From contig JAQFVV010000027.1 in the NCBI GenBank assembly GCA_028023455.1, positions 8,739,845-8,803,844 of the forward strand: a stretch of DNA of 64,000 bases, given 5' to 3'. This document shows, one piece after another, positions 37,881-49,997 of the stretch (within the stretch, counting starts at the first letter, position 1; each line of letters opens with the position of its first letter). The notes under the pieces are model-generated. The model saw nothing but the letters and a program-made list of their open reading frames with translations, searched no databases and was not told the DNA's origin. The position numbers and the translations under genes were made by a program. The stretch comes from Epiperipatus broadwayi. Its lineage: Eukaryota > Onychophora > Udeonychophora > Euonychophora > Peripatidae.

Positions 37881-39744
37881 TTTCCATCTATGATATCATA
37901 TATATTTTTCATAACACAATCTGTTTTACATATAAGACATAAAATTAAAGTGAAATGGGCAAAAATATACTGCAATCCCAACTTGAAGAATGCTCCTAAG
38001 ATCGATTAAAAATAAAATTGTTTACAAAAATATAACTGGCACCTTTCTTTCCTTTTTTACAAGAAATTTCAAAAGGTGAATTGTAATATATAAAAAAAAT
38101 CCAATTCAAAAAGATGTTATGTGAAATTTAAAGAAAAGTAGCTACAGAACTAAAGCATTATCTTTGACAAAGACTTAAAAAAATAGAATGACTTGTTCTC
38201 CAATACTACCAATAAAACTATCACCATACTTCAACTTATTCTTCATACCATTTACACCTTTCTTAAATCAATACATAGGAAAAGGAAGAGGTAGAAACTT
38301 ATTCTGATATGTAGGATGGGAGCAGAGAATTTAAAACAAAAAAACCAACTCGTGAGTACAAATTCAGAACATTTTCAAGAGGAAAAAAAGATCCCCGAAA
38401 ACGGGAAGCTGATTGAAGTATTAAACTTTTAATAAAATTAAACTTAACAATTATTGGTGAATACATTTTATTATACGTATTATATTATCTCAATCAAAAA
38501 TTAAATCATCTGTAAAGCAAGCTCCACAAACAATGTCCAATAACTGCACATTTCCTATTATTCAAGAGTTTGTTTTAATGCCCTTTCTTGAGGAGAAATA
38601 TTCATATACAATTCATATTTTCAAACATTTGCTTTTTTTACCATTTTTTAATCAATTTCATTATAACACAAGGTGAACATACTTTTCTGACATCTTTGTT
38701 TTTCAAAAAAATGCACGAAATATTATTTCCTTATAAGTCTTTCTAGTGTATCTTATAATGTATTATTATGTATAACTTTGTTGATATTATAAATTATTAC
38801 CATAACTCACTTTAACAAATTCTTATTTATAAGCATATATTCTCAATAAGTTGCTCTACAGTACTGAAATGCAATCTATTTATATTCATAATTCTTTTCT
38901 AAGGCAGAATTTCTGTCACCCTCTAAAACTTTTTTACTAATTACAAAATATAATGAAACATATAATTTAGAAAGTAATTATTTTATTTTTCATTGAGTAA
39001 ATTTCTCTTAGTACAACTTTTGCCGTAATTGATCCAAAACTTATAATTTTATTTTCTTAATGTATCATGTTATATTATAAATAACATTTCTCTTTTAAAA
39101 CGATTACTCCTGGATTAATATAAAATGCATTGATATATTTATAAGTTTACTTTTAAAGCAATAAAAACTTCAATTTTTTTAAAGTTACAAATACATTTCT
39201 TGAGAATTCTAAGACTCCCAAAAATTATTCTGCGTGTCTCAAGGAGTCATGATCCATGGGTTTTACATCGTTTCCACAGCATTGATTATTGCATCACTAT
39301 TCACTATCCTTACATTATCATCAACCCTTCCAATTCTTTCAATAAATATTTATTTACTAATACAATAAACATTAAGCTATTTTTACATTATTTGAGTTTT
39401 ATGGAATCACCTCTGATTTGTAATGGTCATGATTCTGCCGATTTTCCATATTTTAATGATAAACAATATTAACTGGACAGATAAGACAAACATGCTTTAT
39501 TAGTGAAATGAGATCTGCTTCCATTCATTTCAAATTACAAAAAAACAACAAAATACACCTTATATTCTATCTCTATATAGAAAATCTATATTTTGTTGTC
39601 TGAATAGTTGTTGGTAACATTGTCAAATTCACAAATCAAATATAACAGGTAAATTAAAAAATTGTAAATTTTAATTTAGCTTTATTAATACCTTGCCGGG
39701 TACATTTCTCACATTTATTTATACTGTATCCGTTACTTACTATC
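37881..39744. other. AT-rich DNA, no gene seen
   Basis: The frame at 39200-39472 (90 codons) has an ordinary-looking composition but no domain I recognise. The segment 38385-38430 (CCCCGAAAACGGGAAGC) resembles a retroelement tail only faintly. Confidence 0.4.
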
Positions 39745-42700
39745 TAGGATTGAAATAAGGTTGGGTAAACAAGAATGGATATGGCTATAGTTTATATAGC
39801 CACTGGAGATAGTCAAACTATAATGGGTGGTACTGTAGCATATATGAATACTTAGTTAAGGATATACAGAGTTTAAAAAAAAAGGGGAAGAGAATAATGG
39901 TTATAGGGGATATAAATGGACATAGTGAAGAAATTGGTGATGTAGATAATAAAAATGGACAGCTTTAGAAGAAATTTTGTCAGAGTGAATTTGAGCATTG
40001 GAAATTGATCAAATATTTATGAGGGACAACACACATGGTCTAGAAATAATATATTTCACACAATAGATTATATATTGGTAGAGAAAGAGGGAATGATTAA
40101 AGTACGAAAAATTAAGGTGTTTGATAATGAAGAAAAGGATGTACTAGTGATCATAACTTCATTGTAATAGAAATGGTTAGTAATGTGATGAAGAATAGAA
40201 ATAATAGTGAAAGATGTGGATGGAGAGTAAAGAATAAGTTGAAAGAGTATAAAATACAAGTTGAAGAAATCATGGAAGAGTTGGTTAGGGAGGAGTATGA
40301 CTGGTGTGATGAAATAGAAAAAGTGGCAAATAAGGTTTTAGGTGAGAATATTCAGAAGAATAATAAAAAAATAAAAATTAGTAAAAGTGTAAAAGAAAGG
40401 AAAGAACCATGCAGATAATATAAGTGTGCTATTAAGAACAAGGAAAGTGAAAAAGATATTAATGCTAAATGGGGAAAGTACTTAGAAAAGAAGAAGTTGG
40501 CTAAAATAGATAATTATATAGAGAGAATAAAATTGAATAGTAAATTGTTGGAGGATATTAATAAAAGTGAAAGAGATGAGAGTAAAAAAAATTGGAATTA
40601 CATTAAAATGAGAAATGTAAGGGAGAGAGAGGTAGTATTACTAGATGATGAGGGAATAGTGTAGCTCTAGAGAAGACTTAGAGAGAATCTTAAATAGATA
40701 TGTAATGGACATAGAAAAGACATTAGATGTGAAAGACAGAGTGATAGAAAACATGAAAGCAATGAGAATATTAGGTTTACAAAAAAATGAACTGAATGAG
40801 ACAGGGAAAAAATTGAAAAGGCAAAAAGGTTTAGATGGATGGACAACAGAGATGGTAATGAATTTAGGGTATAAGGCAAAAGTAAAGCTATTATCCTGTT
40901 TTAATAAGATGGCATAGAAGAGTTTTTCAGGGTAGTTGGAGTAATAGAAGAGTAAGATTATTATTTAAAGAAAAGAATAAGGATCATAGACAGATAGCAG
41001 TAACATGAGTTTTATATAAAGTTTTCTCATATATGGTGGCTGGAAGGGTTGCAAAATGGATGGGAAGGGAATAATGTAGTGGTGGAAATACAAGGAGGTT
41101 TTAGATCAGATAGGCGTACAGGAGATAGTTTATTTGTAGTTACGCAACTTAAGGATATGGGTAGACAGTTATATATGAGTTTTATAGATATAGAGAAGGC
41201 AAATGATAGAGTAAATAGAAATAGATTATGGGTAAGTTTAGCAAATTTGGGAATGGATGAAGCTTGAATGAATATTATTAAGAAATTATATAATATCAAT
41301 AATTATGCGCTTTAAACGCTCGTTAAAGAAATTATATGAAAATAATTATTATACATATCAATTAGGAAATGGGGTGGGATTAAGGCAAGAATGCCCTATG
41401 TCACCTATTTTGTTTTTGTTGTATTTGAGTGAAATGGAGAGAGCAACAGAAAGATTAGGAAAAGGAATAGAGATACCTTTAATAGGTGGTAAGGGAGTAT
41501 ATACTTTGTCAGGTCTTTTTTTGCAGATGATGTCTTTTTGTGTGTAGAAAGAAGAGAAGATATGGAAGTTATGCTGAGGACATGTGCAAGGGTGGGTAAA
41601 GAGATGGGGATTAAATTTAGTGAAGAAAAATCAAATATAATGATGGTGAATACTGGGGAAAGAGAAGACAAAGATTTCTTATTCGGGGATATAAAGTGTG
41701 GTGAATAGATATAGTTATTTGGGAATCATCTTAAGTAATCAGAAAAATTGCTTGGATGAATGGGAGAAAAAACCGATAAATGAAGCAAAGAAAAGAAATT
41801 GATAAAGAAATTAAGTGTTTTCATATAATAAATGATGTAGCTAGAAATGTATGGAAGGGAGTTGCAGTAGCAGGGTTAACGTATGGTAACAATGCGTTAT
41901 GTGTTAGTAAAGGGGTATTAGATTACTTAGAAAAGATACAAAGGGAAGTAGGAAGATATGCATTGGATGCAGATGTGTGGACAGCAAGGGAGGCAATTCA
42001 AGAAGAAATGGGATGGTCAAATTTTTATATGAGAAATGCAAAAAGTAAAATGTTTGGTAGGTGGCAGTTTATGGATAATAAAAGAATAGCCAAAATAGTA
42101 TTTAATAGGATTATGAGTAAAGGGCGGGCAACAAGATGGGCGAGAAAGGTAATGCGGTATGCAAAAGATTTGGATAAAGAATTTATATCAGTATACTTAT
42201 ACAAAAGGTGGGATGATTGTGTTAGGAGGATTGTTAAGTGTTATAGTGGTAAGGAATGGATAAAAGAATATATATATTAATAAAAAATAGGAAATTGGAG
42301 CGATGGAGAACTAGTATGGAGAGTAAAAAGAGTTTTAAATATATATAGAAGTAAACGGAACATTGGGTGCGAGTTAATTTATGATAATACCAAGGAGGGT
42401 AGCTTATTGTTTAAGGCTCGAAAGGGATCTTTAGCAACAAGAGAATATGCATATAAATGGAAAAATATGGGTGATTTAGTCTGCAAATTGTGTAAGGAAG
42501 GCATAGAAAATATTAGGTATCTGTTAATTGAATGTAATTGCCTGAAAGCAGAAAGGGTACAAATAATGAAGTTATGGAAGAATAAATATGAACAAAGTGG
42601 TTATACAGAAAATGGGTTATTGGTTTTTATGTTGGGTTTGGGAAAAAATAAGGGGAATTTAGATATAAAGGTTATAGAGTTGACAAAGATGGAGCAGATT

Positions 42701-42828
42701 ATGGGAAAACTTAGGGTGGGAAATGAAAAGGGAAGGTAAAGTGTCTAACAGGTTTCTCTAGGCATAGTTGCTGAGAGATTCCTGACTCTGTTTAAGGAGA
42801 AGTCATAGTGCATCACGTCACATAAAAA
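39745..42828 (+). mobile_element. Family-A LINE, best preserved copy
   Basis: A 3.1-kb 5'-truncated non-LTR retrotransposon. It begins late in the endonuclease domain (VIGDINGHSEEIG, 39900-39940; NIQHTIDYILVEKEG-type region near 40060). It then runs through a linker (WMTTEMVMNLG-like, 40835-40870), RT entry GGFRSDRRTGDSLFVVTQLK (41092-41150), FIDIEKANDRVNRNRLWVSL (41178-41240), RQECPMSPILFLLYLSEMER (41385-41440), an intact catalytic FADD at 41520-41531, and GVAVAGLTYGNNALCVSK (41849-41910). The C-terminal knuckle CKLCKEGIENIRYLLIEC (42480-42533) has its His changed to Tyr. It ends with the tail AGTCATAGTGCATCACGTCA. At least three frame changes and several stops make it inactive. The domain order suggests a Jockey/CR1/L2-like lineage rather than RTE, but the clade is not settled. 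Confidence 0.87.
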
Positions 42829-42833
42829 ATTTA

Positions 42834-43560
42834 ATTTACGGTGATACAAGAATTGATGATGATAAATCCTACCAGCTAGAACCAGGGAGAGAGAAAGAGA
42901 TCTTTAACATTGTTCAAACAACTGAGAAAAGAATACAGCGACAAACAACAGCCAAATAATTTCAAATAATTTCATAATTTATTAAACTTAAAATAATAAA
43001 TCCAAGGCAAACAATATATGAAAGTTTGACCTAGATTTCTCTAGTGCATTCACCAGAGAGTGTACGAGAGTATTGAAAACATTCAACACCCTGGTAGATA
43101 AGTTCAATTTTCGTACTTATGATTTAAAAGAAATTTATGTCTTCCTGCTAGCAATTTATATGAACTAATTCCAGTTTCCCTTTTAGAGATTTTAAAACAA
43201 AGCAGTCTTGTAGGGAATACAACGAAACAGCGCAAGTGAGCTTTCCCTAGCCCAGAAAAAAAACATCGGGACTAGGAATGTCATATGTCTGCAGAACAAC
43301 CCCCGAATGATCACGTTCAAGATCAAGGTTGATTCCAATATAAGAAAAGAAAATAGAACAAGAAAAGATTACAATTTTACATAATCTTAAATAGAAGAAA
43401 ACAAAATCTCTGATTTAAGAAAAACAGAACAATATATTTGATAAACCGCTAGCCAAAAGATTTGCGGTCTGTAAGAAAATACAAACCAAGCTTATCTATA
43501 TTAATTATAACGAAAAAGAACAGGGGAGTTAAAAGAAAATTACTGATATCTGCCCAAGTG
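42834..43560 (-). repeat. LTR-like module related to the 53-54.8 kb island
   Basis: On the minus strand, 42845-42965 (TTTGGCTGTTGTTTGTCGCT, then AAGATCTCTTTCTCTCTCCC, then TATCATCATC) runs parallel to 54660-54775 on the plus strand (TTTGGCTGACGTTTGTCTTT, then AAGATCTCTTGTTTCTCCCT, then CATCATCATC). In both, an AATAAA-type signal lies just upstream, as at the end of an LTR transcript unit. A second block near 43055-43085 weakly matches 54020-54050. No coding capacity. Probably a deleted solo LTR or non-autonomous retroelement, inserted right at the 3' end of the family-A LINE. Confidence 0.5.
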
Positions 43561-43869
43561 TTTACAAGGGTTAGTAATGTAAATAAAAAAAAAACACACA
43601 TTAAGCATATAAAATAAAAACTCACAATACATTATCGGATAAATAAATTTAAAAATACGGAATCTTAAAACTAAAATTCCAATACACACTATAAATACAA
43701 TACAGGATAAAATAAAGATATTTAAACAAATAGGCAATTTAAATGTTCCAAGATACTATTCTTTTTTTAAAAAAAAAAATATAACCTTATAACATAAATA
43801 TTAGAAGACGTCGAAGAAGAAAAAAAAAACACCTCCATTTCTAAATAAGTTTTGTCCTAGTAGAATTTA
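43561..43869. other. AT-rich DNA, no gene seen
   Basis: The 65-codon minus frame at 43540-43737 has no motif. Confidence 0.4.
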
Positions 43870-44275
43870 GAAAAATATTTAGGAATATATATATATGAAC
43901 TATTATTATGGGAATGAAGTATGAAAGAATATGTTAGAAGTAACAATAGAAAATCAAAAATGAAATACATGGGTGAGAAAGAAAATAATTATCATTGACA
44001 TCATTAAGACAATTAAGAGACTACAATGGAGTTGGATTGAACACTTTACTACTTACTATAAGAGATGCTAATAGATGGACAGTTGAAGGCTTAATGATAA
44101 ATCCCAGATTATAAAGGACCTAGAAAGAAACACCATGTGAAATGGATGGATGAAAGCTTGCTGATATGTTGTGAGAAAGAAAAGTTAGGGATTGCAGTAA
44201 TTAGGTTAAACATGGGAAACCTTCATCGCGCAATGAATCAATCAGAAACATTTCAGAATTATTTTCTTAAAAATG
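43870..44275 (+). pseudogene. LINE 3'-end fossil (RTE-like C-terminus)
   Basis: Forward translation of about 44010-44240 gives IKRLQWSWIEHF, a stop-broken RWTVEGL-like stretch, KWMDESL and LHRAMNQSE. This is the 'RL.W.GH..R..D.RW....L.W.P...KR..GRP..RW.DD' C-terminus of RTE-type and related reverse transcriptases. No complete domain remains. Confidence 0.55.
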
Positions 44276-44357
44276 AAAACTGAAATTATATAAATAAAAT
44301 AAACAAGATTTAAGCTTTCTGTTCATAATATAACAATGAAAGATATAATTTTAGAAC

Positions 44358-44443
44358 AAGTAAAACTCTCTATACGTATTGCCACTCAATGGATGCCAGA
44401 AGGCTTGTGCATAAAATACCCATCTAGTGCTTACTCATCCAAT
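44358..44443 (+). repeat. Fragment of the 4.2-kb foldback family
   Basis: AAGTAAAACTCTCTATACGT and then GGATGCCAGAAGGCTTGTGC and TACTCATCCAAT match the left arm of the element at 4189-4656 and the copy at 63044-63228. Only about 85 bases of one arm remain. Confidence 0.8.
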
Positions 44444-45291
44444 GATCATGTGATATAATTTTAGCATCTAAAATGAAAGATAGTGTTTTGAGGAGGAATT
44501 CTACAAGTGATATTTAATATTTAAATACAAGTACATTGTTTACTATTTCAACTAGTTTACAAATTAATAAGTACACTTAAAAATGGTAAAAGTAGAGCTC
44601 ATATATGAACTGATCAAATATGTGATGAAGAATATTTTAAAAATGATAATGTAAAACAAAATGCTATGAAACAAAGATGTGGAAAAAAGATTACTAGAAG
44701 TTTGTAACAGAGATAAAAAATTAAAACAGGAAGAATAACACACATTTCTCTCTATATACATACATGAATATACAATGAAATCTTCAGCTAACAAATTTAA
44801 CTGCATTATATACATATTGAAAGATGAATCTGACAATACTGTGGAGGTGAAATAGGTTTTGGCCATAATTTAGTTGGCTTGAATATGAAAGTTTTTTCAA
44901 ATAAAAATGATAAATAGCAATAGAAGCATCGAATTATGAGAATAAAAGAACAAAAAATTTACTAGCAAAATGAAAGTAGAAAAAGTTAAGATTAATATAT
45001 ATATAAAAAATTTGGCCAAATGTTTAGAAAAACAAAAATATAACTACAAAGGTTCTTAATTTTAATTATTAATGCTTCAATTTATCCTAAGTAAGGGTAT
45101 CAATTCTATTTGTGAGATGTGTTTTTAATAAGCCATTGGGAGCACCTTTTAGTGAGATTATTCTGCAGGAAAGTTGGAGGCAATTGACTTTTGCTTTGCA
45201 TGAATACAATTTATAATTAATTAACTGTTCACTATGCAATAATTTTTCATTGAAAACAATTTTATTTGCTCAAAACAATCTAAAGTTCATT
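44444..45291. other. AT-rich DNA, no gene seen
   Basis: The 100-codon minus frame at 44564-44866 is Ser/Tyr/Phe-rich low complexity with no domain. Nothing else recognised. Confidence 0.45.
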
Positions 45292-45441
45292 TACTTAATT
45301 GTAAATATTAGAGAAAAAAGAATATAGTTAATAATAAATTTGGCTGAACGTTTTCGAGGAACGAGGCACGGTTCCTCGAAAACGTTCAGCCAAATTTATT
45401 ATTAACTATATTCTTTTTTCTCTAATATTTACAATTAAGTA
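45292..45441. repeat. Perfect 71-bp inverted repeat with 8-base loop
   Basis: Bases 45292-45362 and 45371-45441 are exact reverse complements, 71 of 71 by eye. They are separated only by GAGGCACG. The stem runs from an AT-rich base (TACTTAATTGTAAATATTAG) to a GC-richer tip (GGCTGAACGTTTTCGAGGAAC). No target duplication or terminal motif of a known transposon is evident. Candidates are a very recent MITE or foldback, a long-hairpin small-RNA precursor, a template-switch inversion, or a fold-back artefact of library or assembly. Confidence 0.95.
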
Positions 45442-46100
45442 TTTTTAATTGTAAAGTGTTAAAATACGCCCCTTGCATTATTAAAATCCTATAACAAAGT
45501 ATAAAGCAATCTAGCTGAAAAAGATCTATGGGAGGGAGGAAAAAATTGTAAATTTTTAATTTCTACAAACTATCATAAGTCTTGATTAGTTTGAATTTTA
45601 TCAAGCAGGATATTTTAAGCAAAAATTTTTTTTGATCCAATACAGTTCATTTAAAATTTGCATTTTAAAAGTTGTGTAATATTAATTCATAATGAATTTA
45701 GAGGGGGGAGGGATACTACAAATTATTCCAAATAATTAGTTCTGTTACATATTTTAATATAAAAAATGTGTCAGACAGTTAAATATGCAAATCACCACAG
45801 TGACATTATCTTTTAAAAATACTTTCTTTTTTTTTAAAAATCATTATTTCTTAAAAAGTATTTGTTATAGATTGTTGTTTTTTTATATATAAAAATGCCT
45901 CAATGGTCTGCATATATTAATTTTAAAATTAAAACTTTTCAAAGTTCTCATTAGTAAACCATAAACCAAACAACGTGACAACAAAAAAAACTATTCCATT
46001 TTATTAAATATTTTAAAAGCCTAGACAGAATAATTTCTACTTTTTATTATTCATTCATAACAAAAATGACTGCATGATACACTGCAATATACCAATTGAA
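45442..46100. other. AT-rich DNA, no gene seen
   Basis: No frame, RNA gene or repeat boundary recognised. Confidence 0.5.
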
Positions 46101-46148
46101 ACGGGAACCTCCTAATCCCTTGCCGAGGTTCCTAATCCCTTGCCGTTT
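46101..46148. repeat. 20-bp direct repeat inside a small hairpin
   Basis: CCTAATCCCTTGCCG occurs twice with a period of 20. The outer AAACGG/CCGTTT and inner GAACCT/AGGTTC pairs also make the segment foldable. It is GC-richer than its surroundings. Function unknown. Confidence 0.7.
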
Positions 46149-46973
46149 CATCATCAATCTAGTAGCCCACTCATCTGTGTTAGATTCGAATCTCATTTAA
46201 ACTATAATATGTAAAATAAAACTACAATTTGCTGTCATGGCTGTCTGAACAGCATTATATATTTACATACTAAAGACCGCTATAATTAGATAGGTTTGAT
46301 AGAATTATAGCGTATTATTATTAATATCGCGTTTTATTTTTATAAAATACTTTCATTATGTTAAATAATGATAAGGTTCAATTTATTAATAAATTTATTA
46401 TTTTAATTCGTATGTGGATATATAATCCAACCTATATTTGTAATGTATATAGGGGTGGCGTGATTTAAAACATTAAAATGTGTTATATATAATAAAATGG
46501 TAAAAGATGAAAATATTTTAAAATGTTTATTTAAAAATGTTAAAAAGATTTTCTTTCAAATGTTAAAAATTAAGATTCTTTTTTTCTTAGAATTAAAAGT
46601 TGGTTAGAAACAGATTCTGTCATAAACAATTATTTAATTAGTGACCGCACCTACCCTTTGGTCAAATTAAAAAGTCATTTTAAAATCTGGCTAATCGAAA
46701 TTGCATCAGATATAAACATTTAAGTTATTTTTGGATTAAAATTGTTTATGGCAAAATAGTTTTACAAAATAACCATAGAAGTTATAACTGAAATACTTTA
46801 ATAGTTTATCAAATATTTAAGATCAAAACTACATGTTTTTTTAGAATTTAATTAAAACAGAATTAAGTAAAAGTTATAACATCTCAGAAACTTAGCATAT
46901 TTGAAAGCAGATTGTATGTTAACAAAATTAATTTAAAAAATGTAATCATGAAGCAAAGAAAAATTCCTAAAGG
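46149..46973. other. AT-rich DNA, no gene seen
   Basis: AGATTCGAATCTC near 46183 resembles a tRNA box B but has no convincing box A or fold. Nothing else recognised. Confidence 0.45.
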
Positions 46974-47032
46974 TGTTAAGCTAATAAGAAAAAGGTATAA
47001 ATGGGCCATATTTTGAGCGGGAGGATAGACTG

Positions 47033-47125
47033 GCTGAGGGATAATACTGATAGAGGAACTGGCTGAGATATAATACGGAGAACTGGCTGAGATATAATAC
47101 GGAGAACTGACTGAGATCTATATAC
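47033..47125. repeat. 24-bp short tandem repeat, about 3-4 units
   Basis: AACTGGCTGAGATATAATAC recurs every 24 bases at 47057, 47081 and (with changes) 47105. A degenerate unit precedes them. Located just downstream of the TATA-like motif of the island. Confidence 0.8.
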
Positions 47126-47270
47126 TGAGAGGAGACTCCATTTTGAAGCGCATTTTATATTTAAAAAATCAAATCTAGTTTTGAACTGAGATGTCCGGCT
47201 AGTTTTGGCCGTCTTAGCTGCCACTCCGTAAGGAGGCGACGGGTTCGTTTCCATCTGACACCGTTTATAA

Positions 47271-47380
47271 GTAAGAATGCCGCTATAACATCTACAACCT
47301 AACTGAAAAGAAGAATGCCGCTATAATATCTACCATCTAACTTAAAAAAAGAAGAATGCTGCTATAATACTTACAGACCA
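47271..47380. repeat. About 40-bp repeat, three units
   Basis: AAGAATGCCGCTATAA recurs at about 47273, 47311 and 47352 (the last reads GCTGCTATAA), each followed by a variable TCTAC- or TTACAG-type end. Confidence 0.75.
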
Positions 47381-48792
47381 CCCGTAAAAGAAGAGCATGC
47401 CGCAAGCCACCCAGGAAACTCACCAAGCTCCAGCTCAAGCACCTAATAATACCGGTAAACCATTTTAAACTGCAGAGCTCTGTATATTTTCTGTATACTT
47501 TCCGTATATTTTATGTATAATTTCAAACTACCTTTTTAAATTCTAGTTAGCTAACTAACCACTCAGTATATTTTAATTTTAAAGCTTTTCTTTTATTGTT
47601 TTAAAAATGATTCACTTGCTTTTAAAATTTCCTTCCTTAAGGAATTAATTAATGTTTCTACTTTAAACTATCACTGCAGTCATGTCTCTAGTTATTTTTT
47701 ATCACATAGTTTTTAATATTTGTTATATTTATTTTATGATATGCTGACGCTTCGAAACAGCGAATACTAAATTTTAATATTTTAAGAAGAGATTAATTAA
47801 AACCTCTTCACTTAATTATTTATAATCTTATTTCTGTGCACTGTTTCGAAACCCTCTTAAGAAAATAGTAACGACTCGCTCATTATTTAATATTTTTTTG
47901 ATAATTGTTTAATTGTAAATTTTTGCAATGTGGCTTATTTTAGTAAGGTTTAAATTTTAAATACTGTACTAAGAAATAGACTAACCTTGATAAATATTTA
48001 TAAGTATATTTGCTATTTAAGTTATTTATTAAACCCCATCAAATATACTTTTCCTTCCTTTTAAATACTTGTCAGTTGATCAATAACAAATTAGAATTAG
48101 CTGGAACAGCAAAGATTATCTGTAATTATTCCCGTCTATAGCATATATTTTATCATGCTACCTAAGAGTTGGCTTCTATTTGATTAAGCTAATAAGCTAT
48201 TGTTCTTGCCTATAGAATATAAATTTTACAAATGCTTTGCTTGGCGGATGTGATTTATTCACTTTAATATTTTCTCGTTTTGCTGCCACGTATATTTATG
48301 TAAATAAGATGGAGCCTCGGTTAAGCCAGCACATCTTCCTCTCATAGGATAGAGCAGTCGCGAAGCCTGAGTTTAAGGCCAGGTTAGCACGTAAGTCCCC
48401 CGCCTTTCTGAACTATTTGTTCCTTTTCATGCAGCTTAACAATCGGTTTTCAGGGTACCAGCGTTAGTCGCAGAAAACCTTGATCTACCAATCCATCCGC
48501 AGAGCGACTTTATTATTGTATTGCTGGTGCTATAGTGCATTAGTACATCCAGAGCAGCCAACTCTACCTCCCTATTTTAGTTCTTTTAGCAATTGGCTGA
48601 GATAGTCTTAAAAGTCAGGTCAATCTAAGTTATTGCAGCCCTATTTAGGTTCAATAAATAAATATAAACAGACGAGAAACATCTACCGTAAGTGTTGACC
48701 AAGGTTTAGTTTAATTATTAGTATTCAGCCACACATTAAGAGGAGTCTACATATGTTACATGATAGACATGGCATAGTGATAAGCTATTTCT

Positions 48793-48965
48793 TTAAATGC
48801 CTGCGTGCATTTATTATATGTAAATTCGTAAAATAATTGTATACAAATTGTAAGATGAATAACTGCTGCGTTCATCTTACTTAAAATGTAAATTTATTTA
48901 TTAATCTTACCAAAGAATCTGTCCAAACTCTTCAGCCATTAAATGCCTGCGTGCATTTTACATGT
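48793..48965. repeat. 146-bp-spaced direct repeat with internal hairpin
   Basis: TTAAATGCCTGCGTGCATTT occurs at 48793 and again at 48939, each followed by an ATGTGTAAA-like stretch. Between them, GTAAGATGAA (48850-48859) and TTCATCTTAC (48871-48880) form a perfect 10-bp hairpin. Lies inside the LTR-like island. Confidence 0.7.
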
Positions 48966-49385
48966 GTAAAATTTGTAACAGATATATCTTAGATAAAACT
49001 TATTATTGAAGAAATTAAACTTTAGTAAATTAACCTAGTCCACTCTCAGTTTCATTATTCAATCCAATTCTCATTATTATTATGTTATAGAATTTAAATT
49101 ATTAAAGGTCTCCATTTAAGTTAGTCATTCGTTAGATACGATCAATTTGTAATTTAATTATGAGTCTCATTGTTTCTCCCTGACCTATGTCGGCCACGAA
49201 TAAAGGAGTATGCTACGTGTAATTTCCAGGTGGTCATTCATAGGGTCTTGAGTCTTGGAGTACTGGCTTATGAGTTGAAGTGTGGTCGGACTTGGGGATG
49301 TCACAGTCCTAGTCTGGTCAGCTTCGGTCTCTTTTGCTTGGATTCTGAATTCTGTTACGCGAATGTACAAACTTGACTGTTACAC

Positions 49386-49997
49386 AATTAAGTGAAAATA
49401 ATAATTTTCTATATGTGCTTCAATCGAAATAATACTACATGGAAAAAGTGGCATTCAAAAAAAGTTTTTTTTTTTGTCTATAAAAGAAACTAAAAAAAAA
49501 AATAGATAATGGAGATTAAGTGTAGTTTTTTTTTGCAAGCAAATGAAGTTAATCACTTCTTATTTTCTCAAAATAATAGTATATAGGCAATGTAAAAAAT
49601 TTTAAACAATTTTAATGAACAATATCTTTTCAATTCTACAAACTAACAAAATCTAGCTTGACCTTAAAGCAGTGATAAATCTGAAAAATAAAATGCCATC
49701 CCTCAATGATAGGATTTCAGCATTCAGCTGTAATCTTTTTGTACACTTTATTTCTTTAAAAAAAAGTTTGTAAATAAATATATATTTGCACAACTAATTC
49801 ATATTTTTCTTCTTGCTTATTTGTTTAATTAAATTTCTAAATTTTTTAGCTATCTGTCAATTGTAGTATTTCTAAAAAAAAGTACACAACATTCTATTTG
49901 TATTATTTATATAACACACATTACTCTTCGTTAATTTCATTTTAAACAAAGAACAAAAAAAAACAAAAACATATTCCACTATTTGTTCCATTTACCA
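49386..49997. other. AT-rich DNA, no gene seen
   Basis: Poly-T and poly-A tracts. No frame or RNA gene recognised. Confidence 0.5.

Larger units (their letters stand above)
46974..49385 (+). repeat. LTR-like higher-GC island
   Basis: A ~2.4-kb block of mixed composition in AT-rich DNA. It starts just before a TATA-like GTATAAATGGGCC (about 46993) and ends with CTGTTACA (about 49376-49383). It contains short tandem repeats at 47033-47125 and 47271-47380. Near 49165-49195, TTGTTTCTCCCTGACC and GTCGGCCAC parallel TTGTTTCTCCCTGAGT and GTCGGCGCA at 54715-54745, linking it to the other LTR-like island. No gag or pol frame was found. A long LTR or non-autonomous retroelement fits best; non-coding exons of a host gene cannot be excluded (ACGTAAGT near 48392 resembles a splice donor). 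Confidence 0.4.

Noticed and set aside
39200-39472. 90-codon forward frame with mixed composition
   Set aside because: Looks slightly more protein-like than most, but no motif, homologous second copy or splice context supports it.
46180-46195. Box-B-like AGATTCGAATCTC
   Set aside because: The motif is self-complementary and has no box A or cloverleaf fold at the right distance.
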